DNA of 64,000 nucleotides, taken from NCBI GenBank assembly GCA_021740625.1, contig JAIOZK010000006.1:103991-167990 (forward strand), read 5' to 3'. The stretch comes from Bacteroidales bacterium (GTDB taxonomy: Bacteria; Bacteroidota; Bacteroidia; Bacteroidales; JAIOZK01). The position numbers and the translations under genes are program-made. The notes beneath the pieces are model-generated. The model was not told the origin of the DNA, did not search any database, and worked only from the letters and a program-made list of their open reading frames with translations. How positions within the stretch are numbered: position 1 is the first letter of the stretch; each line of letters begins with the position of its first letter. This document shows, one piece after another, positions 18,095 through 27,332 of this stretch.

Positions 18095-19354
18095 TTACAA
18101 CACCTCCAGCCGCGATGCATCCATCCGGATAAAAATAAAAAGCAATATCGTAAAAGCCCAGAGGGAGGAGCCGCCATAGCTGAAGAAAGGCAGGGGAATC
18201 CCGATCACCGGCGTCAGGCCGATGGTCATGCCGATGTTGATGGCAAAGTGGAAAAACAAAATGGAAGCCACGCCATAACCATAGATCCTGCTGAAACGGG
18301 ATCGCTGCCGTTCGGCCAGTTGCACCAGCCGGATCAGAAGGAGCAGGAATAGCAGAATGACGAACAAACTCCCGTAAAAGCCCCATTCCTCGCCTACGGT
18401 GCAGAAAATAAAATCCGTACTTTGTTCGGGTACAAAATCGTATTTGGTCTGGGTACCTTTCAGAAATCCTTTTCCGCTGAGTCCGCCGGAACCAATGGCG
18501 ATTTTTGACTGGTTCACATTGTATCCTGCCCCATGAATATCTTTTTCCAGTCCCAGCAAGACATTGATCCTTTTTTTCTGGTGAGGCTCCAGTACATTTT
18601 CAAAGGCATAATCCACGCTGTAAGTGAAAGCCGCCATCAGGACCAGCAATCCAAGGATGGGTTTGATGGATTTTTTCAGTCTTTTGTACAGGATGAGCAC
18701 CAGGAAAATAAGTCCGCCCAGCACAGCCAGAATAACAGGAGTGCCCAGCAGCAGTGTCAAAACAAAAAGCACTGCAGCTACCAGTCCGATCAGCAGTATG
18801 CTGCCGGAGAGGCCTTCACGGTACAACACAAGAATAAATGCAGAGTAGACCAGGGCAGAGCCTGTATCGTGCTGCAAGAGGATGAGAAATGCCGGGACTG
18901 TAATGATCATCAGCGCTTTCATGATATCCTTCAGTTTTTTCAGGCCAACATTGTGGCTGGTCAGGAAACGCGCCAGGGCCAGGCAGGTGGCGAATTTGGC
19001 AAATTCGGCGGGTTGTATGGCGAAGGATCCGATCTGGAACCAGGAGCGGCTGCCCGAAATGGTCGTCCCGATCAGCAAGACCGCTACGAGGCTCAAAATA
19101 GTCAACCCATAAAAAAGATAGGAAAAAGTTGAGAAAAACTTGGAATCAATGCTGAGGATCACCAGGGCCAGGACCAGGGAAAGACTGATCCAGATCATTT
19201 GCTTGCCGTAACGCTGGCTCACATCAAAGATGCTATTATGTTCTTCGTTATAGACCGAGGCATAGATGTTGATCCAGCCGAAGAGCACCAGTGCCAGGTA
19301 CAGCAGGATCGTGATCCAGTCGATGTTGTAGAATATGTTCTTACGGTCCCTCAC
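18095..19354 (-). CDS. rodA: RodA, rod-shape peptidoglycan polymerase (SEDS)
   Basis: SEDS glycosyltransferase that polymerises lipid II with PBP2 in the elongasome, in the inner membrane. The 419 residues contain about ten hydrophobic segments and the family motifs WFQIGSFAIQPAEFAKF, LQHDTGSALVYSA and the C-terminal FFSYGGSSL. The start at 19354 overlaps the 3' end of the PBP2 gene by 14 bp, the usual coupled pair. A cytoplasmic and periplasmic loop region around 215-290 is expanded relative to E. coli RodA, as is common in Bacteroidota. Confidence 0.95.
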   Translation of the reverse strand: MRDRKNIFYNIDWITILLYLALVLFGWINIYASVYNEEHNSIFDVSQRYGKQMIWISLSLVLALVILSIDSKFFSTFSYLFYGLTILSLVAVLLIGTTISGSRSWFQIGSFAIQPAEFAKFATCLALARFLTSHNVGLKKLKDIMKALMIITVPAFLILLQHDTGSALVYSAFILVLYREGLSGSILLIGLVAAVLFVLTLLLGTPVILAVLGGLIFLVLILYKRLKKSIKPILGLLVLMAAFTYSVDYAFENVLEPHQKKRINVLLGLEKDIHGAGYNVNQSKIAIGSGGLSGKGFLKGTQTKYDFVPEQSTDFIFCTVGEEWGFYGSLFVILLFLLLLIRLVQLAERQRSRFSRIYGYGVASILFFHFAINIGMTIGLTPVIGIPLPFFSYGGSSLWAFTILLFIFIRMDASRLEVL

Positions 19355-21185
19355 TGCCTTCTTCCTTTTTCGTTAATAAATCCGCATCAAGCATTTTCTG
19401 TTCAAACCACCTGGGCCTGGCGATTTCACCTTTCAGGTATTTTTCGATCATCAGGGTGGCAATGGGTGCAGCCCATGTTGAGCCAAAGCCACTGGTTTCC
19501 ACCACAACGGCGATGGCAATTTTGGGATCATCCTTGGGTGCAAAGGCCATGAAGACGGAATGGTCGTCACCATGAGGATTTTCGGCCGTCCCTGTTTTGC
19601 CGCATATCTCAATGTCTTTAACCTTATACCACCTTGCAGAGCCATGTTCTCCCTCGTAAACAAGGTGCATACCTTCAATTACCGGATTGAAATATGAACT
19701 GTCGATGCCTGTTTCGTTAAACCTTGTAAAGAAGTTCACTTCATTTCCGATGGAATCTACAGCCTTGAGGAGGTGGGGCGTATAAAATGATCCTTTGTTG
19801 GCAATGGTGGCAGATACATTGGCCAGTTGCAGGGGCGTCAGTTCGATCTCACCCTGACCGATGGAAAGGGAACGAATGGTGAGCGCCCGCCATCCCGACT
19901 CTCCATAGTACCTGTTAAAATAGCTGTCTTTCGGCAAATTGCCACTCCGCTGGTTCGAAATATCCGTATTGAATTTGGACCCGACATTAAAACGTTCCAG
20001 GTAAGAACGCCAGTTGTTGTAACCTTGCTGAATGTTTGTAAACCTCTCCTGTTCGATGATTTCGCGGAAGGTATTCCAGAAATAAGGATTGCAGGATTGC
20101 TCGATGGCATTGATCAATGAAAGTGGCGAATAGTGATTGTGGCTGCACTTGATGGGTTTGGAGATCACCCCATCGCAGGAGAACCTGGTTTCGGGAACGA
20201 TCACGCCTTCATTCAGAGCGATCAGGGCATTCACGGGTTTAAAAGTTGAGCCCGGAGGATATTGTGCTGCCACCGGCCGGTTGAACAATGGCTCCAGGGT
20301 GTCGCGGCTCAGCTTTCTGAAATTCTTCGTCCTGATCCTGCCAATCAAAAGGTTGGGATCATATGCCGGGCTGGAGACCATGGTAAGTACTTCTCCACTG
20401 GTGGGTTCTATCGCCACAATACTCCCTTTTTTATTGCGCATCAGTTTTTCACCATACAATTGCAGGTCTTTATCAATGGTTAAAAAGAGATTTTTACCGG
20501 CCTCGGCCAGGGTGTCAAAATTCCCTTCCTGGTAGGATCCCTTTTCCCGGTTGAATACATCCACCATCACCACTTTCAGTCCTTTCTGTCCACGCAACAG
20601 GTGTTCATAGGTCTTTTCGATGCCGCTTTTCCCGATGTAATCGCCCTGCCTGTAATAGGAATCCTTATCAATTTCCTTCCGGTCGACTTCTCCCACATAC
20701 CCGAGTATATGTGCTGCAAAGGGGATGGGATATTTTCGTAGCGTCCTGGCCTGCACATAGAATCCTGGGAACTGGTATAACTTTTCTTCAAGAAAAGCAT
20801 ATTCTTCCTTGGAAATCTGCTCCAGGAAGATGGAAGGCTTGTAGTATGAATATTTTTTCGTTTGTACCAGACGATCAACAAATTCCTGTTTTCCCATGTG
20901 TAACAGCCTGCACAACTCCATGGTGTCCAGCTTCGTGATTTGCCTGGGCACAACGAGTAAATCATAAGCTGCTTCATTGTATACCAGGAGGTTCCCGTTA
21001 CGATCGTAGATCAGGCCGCGGGAAGGATACTGGGTGATATAACGCAATACATTGTCCTGGGCAAAGAGCTTATAATTGTGATCCATCACCTGCAGGGAAA
21101 ACAGCTTTCCCAGGTAAATCAGTGCAATGATCACAAATATGCCAATGATAATATAACGTCTTTTTGAATAGGTATCGCTTCCCAT
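19341..21185 (-). CDS. mrdA: Penicillin-binding protein 2, transpeptidase
   Basis: Class B PBP that cross-links peptidoglycan during elongation. Residues about 10-32 form the membrane anchor, followed by the PBP dimerisation domain (LQVMDHNYKLFAQDN, YPSRGLIYDRNG, HILGYVGEV) and the transpeptidase domain with SxxK in YPPGSTFKPVNA, SxN in SCNPYF and KTG in CGKTGTAENPHG. The 614 residues fit the family. It pairs with rodA downstream. The usual mreBCD genes are not upstream; instead a VirK-like gene is found 24 bp before it. Confidence 0.95.
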   Translation of the reverse strand: MGSDTYSKRRYIIIGIFVIIALIYLGKLFSLQVMDHNYKLFAQDNVLRYITQYPSRGLIYDRNGNLLVYNEAAYDLLVVPRQITKLDTMELCRLLHMGKQEFVDRLVQTKKYSYYKPSIFLEQISKEEYAFLEEKLYQFPGFYVQARTLRKYPIPFAAHILGYVGEVDRKEIDKDSYYRQGDYIGKSGIEKTYEHLLRGQKGLKVVMVDVFNREKGSYQEGNFDTLAEAGKNLFLTIDKDLQLYGEKLMRNKKGSIVAIEPTSGEVLTMVSSPAYDPNLLIGRIRTKNFRKLSRDTLEPLFNRPVAAQYPPGSTFKPVNALIALNEGVIVPETRFSCDGVISKPIKCSHNHYSPLSLINAIEQSCNPYFWNTFREIIEQERFTNIQQGYNNWRSYLERFNVGSKFNTDISNQRSGNLPKDSYFNRYYGESGWRALTIRSLSIGQGEIELTPLQLANVSATIANKGSFYTPHLLKAVDSIGNEVNFFTRFNETGIDSSYFNPVIEGMHLVYEGEHGSARWYKVKDIEICGKTGTAENPHGDDHSVFMAFAPKDDPKIAIAVVVETSGFGSTWAAPIATLMIEKYLKGEIARPRWFEQKMLDADLLTKKEEGSEGP

Positions 21186-21208
21186 GCGAATTAAGGCTCC
21201 TTCTTAGC

Positions 21209-21685
21209 TTACTTGCGTTTGTAAAAGTAAACGCATCCCTGATTCTTTCCATTGTTTATTTCACTGTAAAATTTTTCATGCATCACGGCTTCGTAGGTGA
21301 GCGGATCAATGTATTCTGCTGTTACCACTACCTGATCATTTTCATCCACTTTAATCTTGACATAATTATATACATAGCCTTCTCCCAGTGGATTTTTGAT
21401 GAGCTTGCTGGTGGAAGCGACCAGGAAAGCATGTTCATTGCGAATACTACCCGGGGCGAAATATTCAAAAACATCGATCTTCATCCCACCGATCGCATCA
21501 ACCGATTCCTCCTGGATTTCCCCATCATATTCCAACACACAGTCGCCGTAATGCAAAACTACGCTTACTTCCTTTCCCTTTTCCAGCACCTTCAAGAGTT
21601 CCTCGAAACTTTTGAGTTGTTTGTTCGCAGCAAGGGCAGGAAGGCACATCATCATTCCAACAATCAAATACAGCAAGCGTTTCAT
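21209..21685 (-). CDS. VirK-family secreted protein
   Basis: 158 residues with a cleavable signal peptide (residues 1-19, ending ALAA). The mature part contains SFEELLKVLEKGKEVSVVLHY, CVLEYDGE, DAIGGMKIDVFEYFA and AFLVASTSKLI, which is the pattern of the VirK family of small periplasmic proteins with unknown function. It is 23 bp upstream of the PBP2 gene on the same strand and so may be co-transcribed. A role at the envelope is plausible; nothing more specific can be supported. Confidence 0.75.
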   Translation of the reverse strand: MKRLLYLIVGMMMCLPALAANKQLKSFEELLKVLEKGKEVSVVLHYGDCVLEYDGEIQEESVDAIGGMKIDVFEYFAPGSIRNEHAFLVASTSKLIKNPLGEGYVYNYVKIKVDENDQVVVTAEYIDPLTYEAVMHEKFYSEINNGKNQGCVYFYKRK

Positions 21686-21775
21686 GTTTATAACAATTAA
21701 GTCGTTGTTGACAGGATTATCTCAACAAACTTAAAAAAAATAGCATTTCTCCTGACAGCAAAACTCATCAAGATG

Positions 21776-21843
21776 GAATGAACTACCCCGCCGCAGAGCA
21801 GCGGGGTATCAAAAGAAAAAACTTGTCCGCCTACTGGCGGATT
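21776..21843. repeat. Dispersed palindromic element, copy 2 (intact)
   Basis: GAATGAACTACCCCGCC to GGCGGATT, with two hairpins: ACCCCGC/GCGGGGT and GTCCGCC/GGCGGAT. Its right edge overlaps the TAA stop (21842-21844, minus strand) of the TonB-dependent receptor gene. Confidence 0.9.
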
Positions 21844-24235
21844 AAAACTCAATCCTGAATTGCGGAACCACCAGCAGCCCAAGTTGATCTATCTCGGAAA
21901 TCTCTCCTGTTTTGGTATTGAATTGCCTGCTGTAAATGTTTCGGGTATTAAATATATTTTGAAAGTCTATGGCCCATTCCATGGTCAGGTTTTTGGCATC
22001 CTGCCGGAAAGCAATGCGGAAATCCGTTCTGAAATAATCCTTGAATTGCCTGCTGTAGGCCAGGTCATCATAATATACCGTATGATTTTCTTTCAATGAC
22101 TCCTCCACATTGATGGGAGTATATCTTTGCCCGCCGGCCCAAACGCTTTTGATATCAATGTTGAGCGTATTGTTCTTTTTGCTTTTGGTAAATACCTTGT
22201 TCATATCAAAATCTTTGCCCAGCAAGGCATTGATAACATAAGCTCCATTGAAAGCAGTATTTCTTTCCACAGCATCACTGCCTTTGTATTTTGACTCATA
22301 GACTGAAGCTGTTAACAGGTAATACAAGCCATTGCTTATAAATTTCTCGAAGGTAATATCCACACCATAATTTTCACCAGTTCCCTTGTTAACCAGCGAA
22401 TCGGGCGTGGCAATATAAAAGTTTGCTCCCTGGTTGAGTACCGAATAGGAATCTTCTTTTGAGGCATTTACGGCGGCATCCGTGATTTTTTGATAATAAA
22501 CTTCTGTTTTCAAGCGGATATTCTGGCTGATTCTCCAATCGTGGGCCACAACAAAATGATGGCTCTTCAACAGATCAAGGCTCTTGTTTGGTTTCACATA
22601 GGATCCATCGGGCAGTTGCTCCTGATTAAAATATGTGGTGATAGGCATCAGTTGGCTGTGATATCCATAAGCCAGGCTAATGGATCGATCTGTTGCATAT
22701 TGCCATTGAAAGCCCAAACGGGGTTCCAGGTTGGAGCTTCCGTTCAAACCGAAATATTGCCAGTGTATGCCCGGATTCAGTGTAATTTCGTTGGTAATCT
22801 TGTATTGCCACTGAAAATAGGTCTGCAACAAATAGGTAGAGCCCTGATAATCAGTGATAATATTAAATCGATCGACATTTTCATTGTATGCACTGTCCAC
22901 CAGGTCAAAATTCAATTGATTGATATTTGCTCCCACAGTATAATTATGTCGGGCGTTTATTTTTTTATTGTATTCCAAAGAAGAAAAAAGTTTGACCTGG
23001 GTAAAATCATTGCGGTACTTGGGCACGATATCATGCGTACTGGGAATGATGGAATCGACCTGTGTCTGGAATTTATGATAAGTTCCCGAAACAACAAAAC
23101 GTGTATAGCTGGATTTGTTGATGTTCAATGTATGCGTTATGCCAATGGCTCCCATATCCGAACCATTGGTCAGGTCCAGTCCTTCCCCTCCATAAAAATC
23201 CAGTTTGTTTTCTGTGGTGTCCTTTTCGCTGTCGAGAAAAGCAATGTCACTGATGCCCCCGATCCCGAAAACAGAGAAGTTGCCCAGCTTGGTGTTGGGC
23301 AGATTAATTTTGAAAGAAAGATCCTGGTACTTGGGCACCGCTGTTCCTGTGCCGAAATTCATGCCCAGCAAGTCGAACAATTCAAGCGTTGAATAACGGT
23401 AGTTCAACAGGTAAGAAGATCCATTTTCTTTGGATATGGGGCCTTCAGCACCCAGTTCAAATCCATTGAATCCGACCTGCCCCAGGAATTCATGTTGTTC
23501 GTTGTTGCCGCTGCGCATGTTAAGATCAAAAACACCTGCGATTGCATTGCCATATTCGGCAGGAAATGCACCGGTCATGAAATCTGAGTTTGCAAGCAGG
23601 TTGTTATTCAGGATACTAACAGGACCTCCTGTTGTACCCATGGCTCCGTAATGATTTGGATTGGGAATGTCAACACCTTCCAGGCGCCACAGCAAGCCAA
23701 TGGGGGAATTGCCGCGGATGATGATATCATTTCTGCTGTCGTCGATGCCCCAGACACCCGCATAATTGGCTGCCATGCGGGCCACATCGTTTCTCGACCC
23801 TGCATAACGCTGCGATTCTTCAACACTGAAACTCCTGGACGAAACCGTGGCCATTTTGTTGAGCGACCTGGTTTTGTCAACCCTTGCTTTGATCTCTACC
23901 TCTTCCGCTTGTATGGCCATTTCTTCCATCTGGATATGCAGCACAAGTTCCTTCCCGGAGGTCAATGGCAGGTTGTTCAGGGACACATCATTGTATCCCA
24001 GGTAAGAAATTTTTAAATTGATACGTCCCACAGGAACTTTATCCAGCCGGAATTTTCCCTCCACATCAGAAGTGGTGCCGCGTAAGGGTTCACTTCCCGG
24101 AAGAATGATATTGGCGCCAGGAAGCGGCTCCTTGCTGAACTGGTCAACGATTGTTCCCCTGACGGTCTGGTTCAATTCCTGGGTCATGCTGATTAGGGGA
24201 AGAACGAATAACATGATCATCAAAACTGATTTCAT
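21842..24235 (-). CDS. TonB-dependent receptor with CarboxypepD-regulatory domain
   Basis: Outer-membrane active transporter; substrate unknown. I chose ATG at 24235 (MKSVLMIMLFVLPLIS signal peptide), giving 797 residues; the longer frame opens at a TTG. After the signal, VRGTIVDQFSKEPLPGANII starts a carboxypeptidase-regulatory domain (about 25-105). The plug follows (SFSVEESQRYAGSRNDVARM, DIIIRGNSPIGLLWRLEGVD), then the beta barrel. No SusD-like partner is adjacent, so it does not look like a polysaccharide utilisation pair. The final residues QFRIEF end in an aromatic, as expected for barrel proteins. Confidence 0.93.
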   Translation of the reverse strand: MKSVLMIMLFVLPLISMTQELNQTVRGTIVDQFSKEPLPGANIILPGSEPLRGTTSDVEGKFRLDKVPVGRINLKISYLGYNDVSLNNLPLTSGKELVLHIQMEEMAIQAEEVEIKARVDKTRSLNKMATVSSRSFSVEESQRYAGSRNDVARMAANYAGVWGIDDSRNDIIIRGNSPIGLLWRLEGVDIPNPNHYGAMGTTGGPVSILNNNLLANSDFMTGAFPAEYGNAIAGVFDLNMRSGNNEQHEFLGQVGFNGFELGAEGPISKENGSSYLLNYRYSTLELFDLLGMNFGTGTAVPKYQDLSFKINLPNTKLGNFSVFGIGGISDIAFLDSEKDTTENKLDFYGGEGLDLTNGSDMGAIGITHTLNINKSSYTRFVVSGTYHKFQTQVDSIIPSTHDIVPKYRNDFTQVKLFSSLEYNKKINARHNYTVGANINQLNFDLVDSAYNENVDRFNIITDYQGSTYLLQTYFQWQYKITNEITLNPGIHWQYFGLNGSSNLEPRLGFQWQYATDRSISLAYGYHSQLMPITTYFNQEQLPDGSYVKPNKSLDLLKSHHFVVAHDWRISQNIRLKTEVYYQKITDAAVNASKEDSYSVLNQGANFYIATPDSLVNKGTGENYGVDITFEKFISNGLYYLLTASVYESKYKGSDAVERNTAFNGAYVINALLGKDFDMNKVFTKSKKNNTLNIDIKSVWAGGQRYTPINVEESLKENHTVYYDDLAYSRQFKDYFRTDFRIAFRQDAKNLTMEWAIDFQNIFNTRNIYSRQFNTKTGEISEIDQLGLLVVPQFRIEF

Positions 24236-24379
24236 CACTGCATCTGGTTTTACAAAAATTGACAAAATTATAATAGATCTTTTGCATTACCTGATCAGGA
24301 AAATTGAAATTTTGGTAAAGAAATAAAAAAAATGGGACTGAAAAATTCAACCCCGTAATCATATTAATCAATGTATTTC

Positions 24380-24844
24380 TTAATAATGCTTTTCCATGGC
24401 AAGATTCCCTTTCTCATCCCACATGTACCAGTCGCCTTGTTTTTCTCCTTTCACATAATACATCTGATATCTTTTGTTGCCCTTGTCATCCCAGATGTAC
24501 CAGTAACCGTCCTTGAGATCATTTTTGAAATTTGCTTCAGCGGTTTTTTGTTCGTTTTTATTCCAGGTGATCCATTGTCCGTGTTTCTTACCTTTTTTAT
24601 AGGAACGTTGCTCATTTAAATTGCCATTCTCGAAGTATAAATATGACAAACCGTCCTGCAGTCCTTTCTTGATATTTAGTTCAAGTTTTACCTGACCGTT
24701 TTCATAATATTCTTTATAGGTGCCAGAGTAGAGTTTCCCGTCCTGATAATATTTACCATCGATCTGCTCAATTTCCTGTGCGAAGGTCGTTGTACCTGTG
24801 GTGATGATGATAGCAAAAATCAATAGTGTTTTGATGTTTTTCAT
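24380..24844 (-). CDS. MORN/YwqK-like repeat protein, secreted
   Basis: 154 residues from ATG at 24844 (MKNIKTLLIFAIIITTG), chosen because it begins a good signal peptide ending TTFAQ; the longer ORF start at 24907 adds an unlikely leader. The mature protein is made of about five repeats of the type YYENGQVKLE, YFENGNLNEQRSYKKGKKHG, DDKGNKRYQMYYVKGEKQG, DEKGNLAMEKHY, the MORN-variant pattern of the YwqK antitoxin-like family. Probably periplasmic or surface; function unknown. Confidence 0.8.
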   Translation of the reverse strand: MKNIKTLLIFAIIITTGTTTFAQEIEQIDGKYYQDGKLYSGTYKEYYENGQVKLELNIKKGLQDGLSYLYFENGNLNEQRSYKKGKKHGQWITWNKNEQKTAEANFKNDLKDGYWYIWDDKGNKRYQMYYVKGEKQGDWYMWDEKGNLAMEKHY

Positions 24845-24965
24845 TTTATACGCATTACTTAATATTAAAACACATCCTGTCCATACAAATTTACATAAAC
24901 TTAACAATGAGTTAACATTAAATTAATGTTATGCGATTTCTGTATTAAGATCAAAAAGAAAAGAG

Positions 24966-25107
24966 GAATGAACTATCACGCCGCAGAGCAGCGGAGTATC
25001 AAAATGGAAATTACATAGCGCCCCAAGTAACGGGGAACCTGACTGCCCTGCCTGGCCGGCAGGCAGGCGTCAGGCAAGTTAAACCCTTGTCCGCCTACTG
25101 GCGGATT
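24966..25107. repeat. Dispersed palindromic element, copy 3, with internal insertion
   Basis: Begins with GAATGAACTATCACGCC and ends CCGCCTACTGGCGGATT, as in copies 1 and 2, but about 70 bp are inserted between the two hairpins, including the GC-rich palindrome CCTGGCCGGCAGGCAGG. It sits in the 342-bp gap between the YwqK-like and CarboxypepD-like genes, which otherwise shows nothing recognisable. Confidence 0.85.
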
Positions 25108-25186
25108 GAAAAATCCTCTTTATCCAGTATTTTAATTTAATGATATTCAGTTCAAGATGTTAAACAAACAAACCGATCACTTATTC

Positions 25187-25540
25187 CTAAAGCGATTCAA
25201 TCTCTATTTCAAGTTTTTCATTCGGAGACCTGGCATCAATCTTCTCAATGCTCTTTTCCTGATAAGCAATATAAGACACTTTTAGATTATACCTGCCTGG
25301 TTTTAGATCATTGATCTCAAAATTACCATTGAGATCTGTTGTTACAGAAATATCTGTACCTTCTACTGAAACAGTTGCTCCCGGCAATTCCTCGCTGGTC
25401 TGCTGATCCAGGATAGTTCCTGATATTGACACTGTTGCTGCAGATTCATCAGTTTCCTTGTTATTTCCTTTTTCATTTCCTGCTACGCTAACCGCGCTGA
25501 ACAGGAATACGAATAATATGCTGCTGATAATTGCTTTCAT
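25187..25540 (-). CDS. Small secreted CarboxypepD-regulatory-like domain protein
   Basis: From ATG at 25540 the protein has 117 residues: a signal peptide (MKAIISSILFVFLFSAVSVA), an acidic stretch, then a single Ig-like carboxypeptidase-regulatory domain (VSISGTILDQQTSEELPGAT to LKPGRYNLKVSYIAYQEK). This is the domain normally found at the N-terminus of TonB receptors, here as a stand-alone protein. Function unknown; a periplasmic or surface binding role is a guess. Upstream ATG and TTG codons at 25552 and 25561 are possible starts. Confidence 0.75.
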   Translation of the reverse strand: MKAIISSILFVFLFSAVSVAGNEKGNNKETDESAATVSISGTILDQQTSEELPGATVSVEGTDISVTTDLNGNFEINDLKPGRYNLKVSYIAYQEKSIEKIDARSPNEKLEIEIESL

Positions 25541-25643
25541 AATTATTTTCATTTGCTGCAAAAATAAGCTGAAAGTGCCAGCACAACGAAACGAATCCGG
25601 TTAAGAAAATTTTATGTTTATGTTAAGCCAATGTTAAGCAGGC

Positions 25644-26123
25644 TTATTTAACGATAATATTGGGTGTCATTACTACATTGCTTTGATGCCCTGCCCGGTC
25701 CTTAATGTAGGTTTCAAAAGCAATGGTATCGGAATCAAGCAAAGGGGTGAAATTGTAAAGCTCAAGCAGGTAGTCGATTGTTCCTTTTATTCCTTTGTAT
25801 TTTCCTTTGGGCGTGAGGTCCGGAATGATGGCATTGAAATTTACCGAAGTATCGGGGAGTTCAACTTTTTGCATTTCACCATCAACCATCTGAAAAATAT
25901 TGATGAAATAATTTTCCTGGTTTTCGGAACCAATGTCACCATCTCCATCTTCAAATGAAATGCTGAGGATACCCAGCGAGTCGGTATTGGAGACGCTCAG
26001 AATTGTTCCGAAGGATTTATAATCGATGTGTGGCTCGATGGGAAAATTCTCTACATCCCGGCAAGAAAAGAAAAGCAGGATAATTAAAAATACCGGGATC
26101 CATATGTTTTGTGTTTTCTTCAT
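25644..26123 (-). CDS. Bacteroidota lipoprotein, unknown function
   Basis: 159 residues from ATG at 26123 (MKKTQNIWIPVFLIILLFFSC), a lipoprotein signal with Cys after LFFS. The mature part has the short motif ISFEDGDGDIGSENQENYF, a calcium-binding-like acidic loop often seen in Bacteroidota lipoproteins, and ends with a beta-rich domain (ETYIKDRAGHQSNVV). Divergent from the LuxE-like gene with 60 bp between starts. Confidence 0.75.
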   Translation of the reverse strand: MKKTQNIWIPVFLIILLFFSCRDVENFPIEPHIDYKSFGTILSVSNTDSLGILSISFEDGDGDIGSENQENYFINIFQMVDGEMQKVELPDTSVNFNAIIPDLTPKGKYKGIKGTIDYLLELYNFTPLLDSDTIAFETYIKDRAGHQSNVVMTPNIIVK

Positions 26124-26150
26124 CAGTTGTTTTCGGGCTCGTCTAAGGTA

Positions 26151-26178
26151 CAAATTTAAGGCTCATTTCGTATTTTTG
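26151..26178. promoter_or_regulatory. Divergent promoter pair candidates
   Basis: TAAATTTG on the minus strand (26151-26158) and TATTTTTG on the plus strand (26171-26178) fit the Bacteroidota -7 consensus TAnnTTTG and point away from each other, toward the lipoprotein and LuxE-like genes. No convincing -33 TTTG is visible, so this is tentative. Confidence 0.4.
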
Positions 26179-26183
26179 TTCAT

Positions 26184-27176
26184 ATGAAAGATCATAAAGC
26201 CCTGCGCAGTCAAATATTTTCTATCCGCTCCGAACAGGATTTTAACGCAGCAGCCCTTGAAATATTTCATTATCAATATGAGCAAAACAAAGTCTACAGG
26301 GAATTTTGTGATCTGCTGAAAACCCGGCCTCATGCCATTGATCAATTTACAGAAATTCCTTTCCTGCCCATCGAATTTTTCAAGACACATAAAGTCTTAT
26401 GCACTGATCACAAAAGCGAAATTGAATTTAAAAGCAGCGGCACGAGTGGTAGCATCCCATCCATTCATTATGTAACAGATAGTGATCTTTACCGGCAAAG
26501 CTTCCTGACTGCCTTTGAGCTGTTTTATGGCAAGGTCGATGAGTATTGCATCCTCGCTCTTCTGCCTTCCTACCTGGAAAGGAATGATTCTTCGCTGGTG
26601 TATATGGTGAACGAATTTATTCAAAGAAGCCAACATCCCGACAGCGGGTTTTACCTGGACAATCTTAATGATCTGGCCAATACCTTGAAAAGGCAAAAAG
26701 AAAAGCAAAGTAAAACCCTGCTGATCGGGGTTTCCTTTGCCCTGCTGGAACTTGCTGAAAAATATCCAATCAATTTTCCAGGCCTGATGTTGATGGAAAC
26801 CGGCGGAATGAAGGGCCGGCGAAAAGAAATGATCAGGGAAGAATTGCATGCAATTTTGAAAACTGCTTTTGTTCTCCAACAGGTTCACTCAGAATATGGA
26901 ATGACTGAATTGCTCTCACAGGCATACGCCAGGGAGAACGGACAATTTCAAAGCCCACCCTGGATGAAGATACTGATCCGGGATATCAATGATCCGCTCT
27001 CGCTACAGAAGGGAAAAAGGTCGGGAGGCATCAACATCATCGACCTGGCCAATATTCATTCCTGCAGTTTCATTGCCACCCAGGACCTGGGAAGGCTAAA
27101 TCCCGATGGATCCTTCGAAGTACTGGGCCGGTTCGATAACAGCGATGTGAGAGGATGTAACCTGATGGTAATGTAA
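26184..27176 (+). CDS. LuxE/PaaK-like acyl-protein synthetase family enzyme
   Basis: 330 residues resembling LuxE-type acyl-activating proteins. FKSSGTSGSIPSIHYV (around 83-98) is the phosphate-binding loop of the adenylate-forming fold; LMETGGMKGRRKEMIREEL, HSEYGMTELLSQAYA and TQDLGRLNPDGSFEVLGRFD follow the family order. Probably forms an acyl-adenylate or acyl-protein; the substrate is unknown. No fatty acid reductase (LuxC) gene is adjacent. The gene is isolated between divergent lipoprotein and convergent YedK genes. Confidence 0.8.
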   Translation: MKDHKALRSQIFSIRSEQDFNAAALEIFHYQYEQNKVYREFCDLLKTRPHAIDQFTEIPFLPIEFFKTHKVLCTDHKSEIEFKSSGTSGSIPSIHYVTDSDLYRQSFLTAFELFYGKVDEYCILALLPSYLERNDSSLVYMVNEFIQRSQHPDSGFYLDNLNDLANTLKRQKEKQSKTLLIGVSFALLELAEKYPINFPGLMLMETGGMKGRRKEMIREELHAILKTAFVLQQVHSEYGMTELLSQAYARENGQFQSPPWMKILIRDINDPLSLQKGKRSGGINIIDLANIHSCSFIATQDLGRLNPDGSFEVLGRFDNSDVRGCNLMVM

Positions 27177-27177
27177 A

Positions 27178-27330
27178 AGCTCCAAATAGCAAGCACCAAA
27201 TAGCAAATAATCTCAAAATTACAATATTCGATTGACCAAAACTTTATATATTTTGCTAATGCTGTTTTGTATTTGAAAATTTAGAAATTGTTATTTATTT
27301 GTCATTTGGTACTTGTCATTTGTTGCTTCT
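27178..27330. repeat. Inverted CAAATA-type arrays around a gene-free spacer
   Basis: Left side repeats CAAATAGCAAGCACCAAATAG; right side repeats TTTGTCATTTGGTACTTGTC, the reverse-complement type. The left array starts 1-2 bp after the TAA stop of the LuxE-like gene. The spacer of about 70 bp is AT-rich and non-coding. Compare 43961-44105. Confidence 0.8.
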
Positions 27331-27332
27331 TT

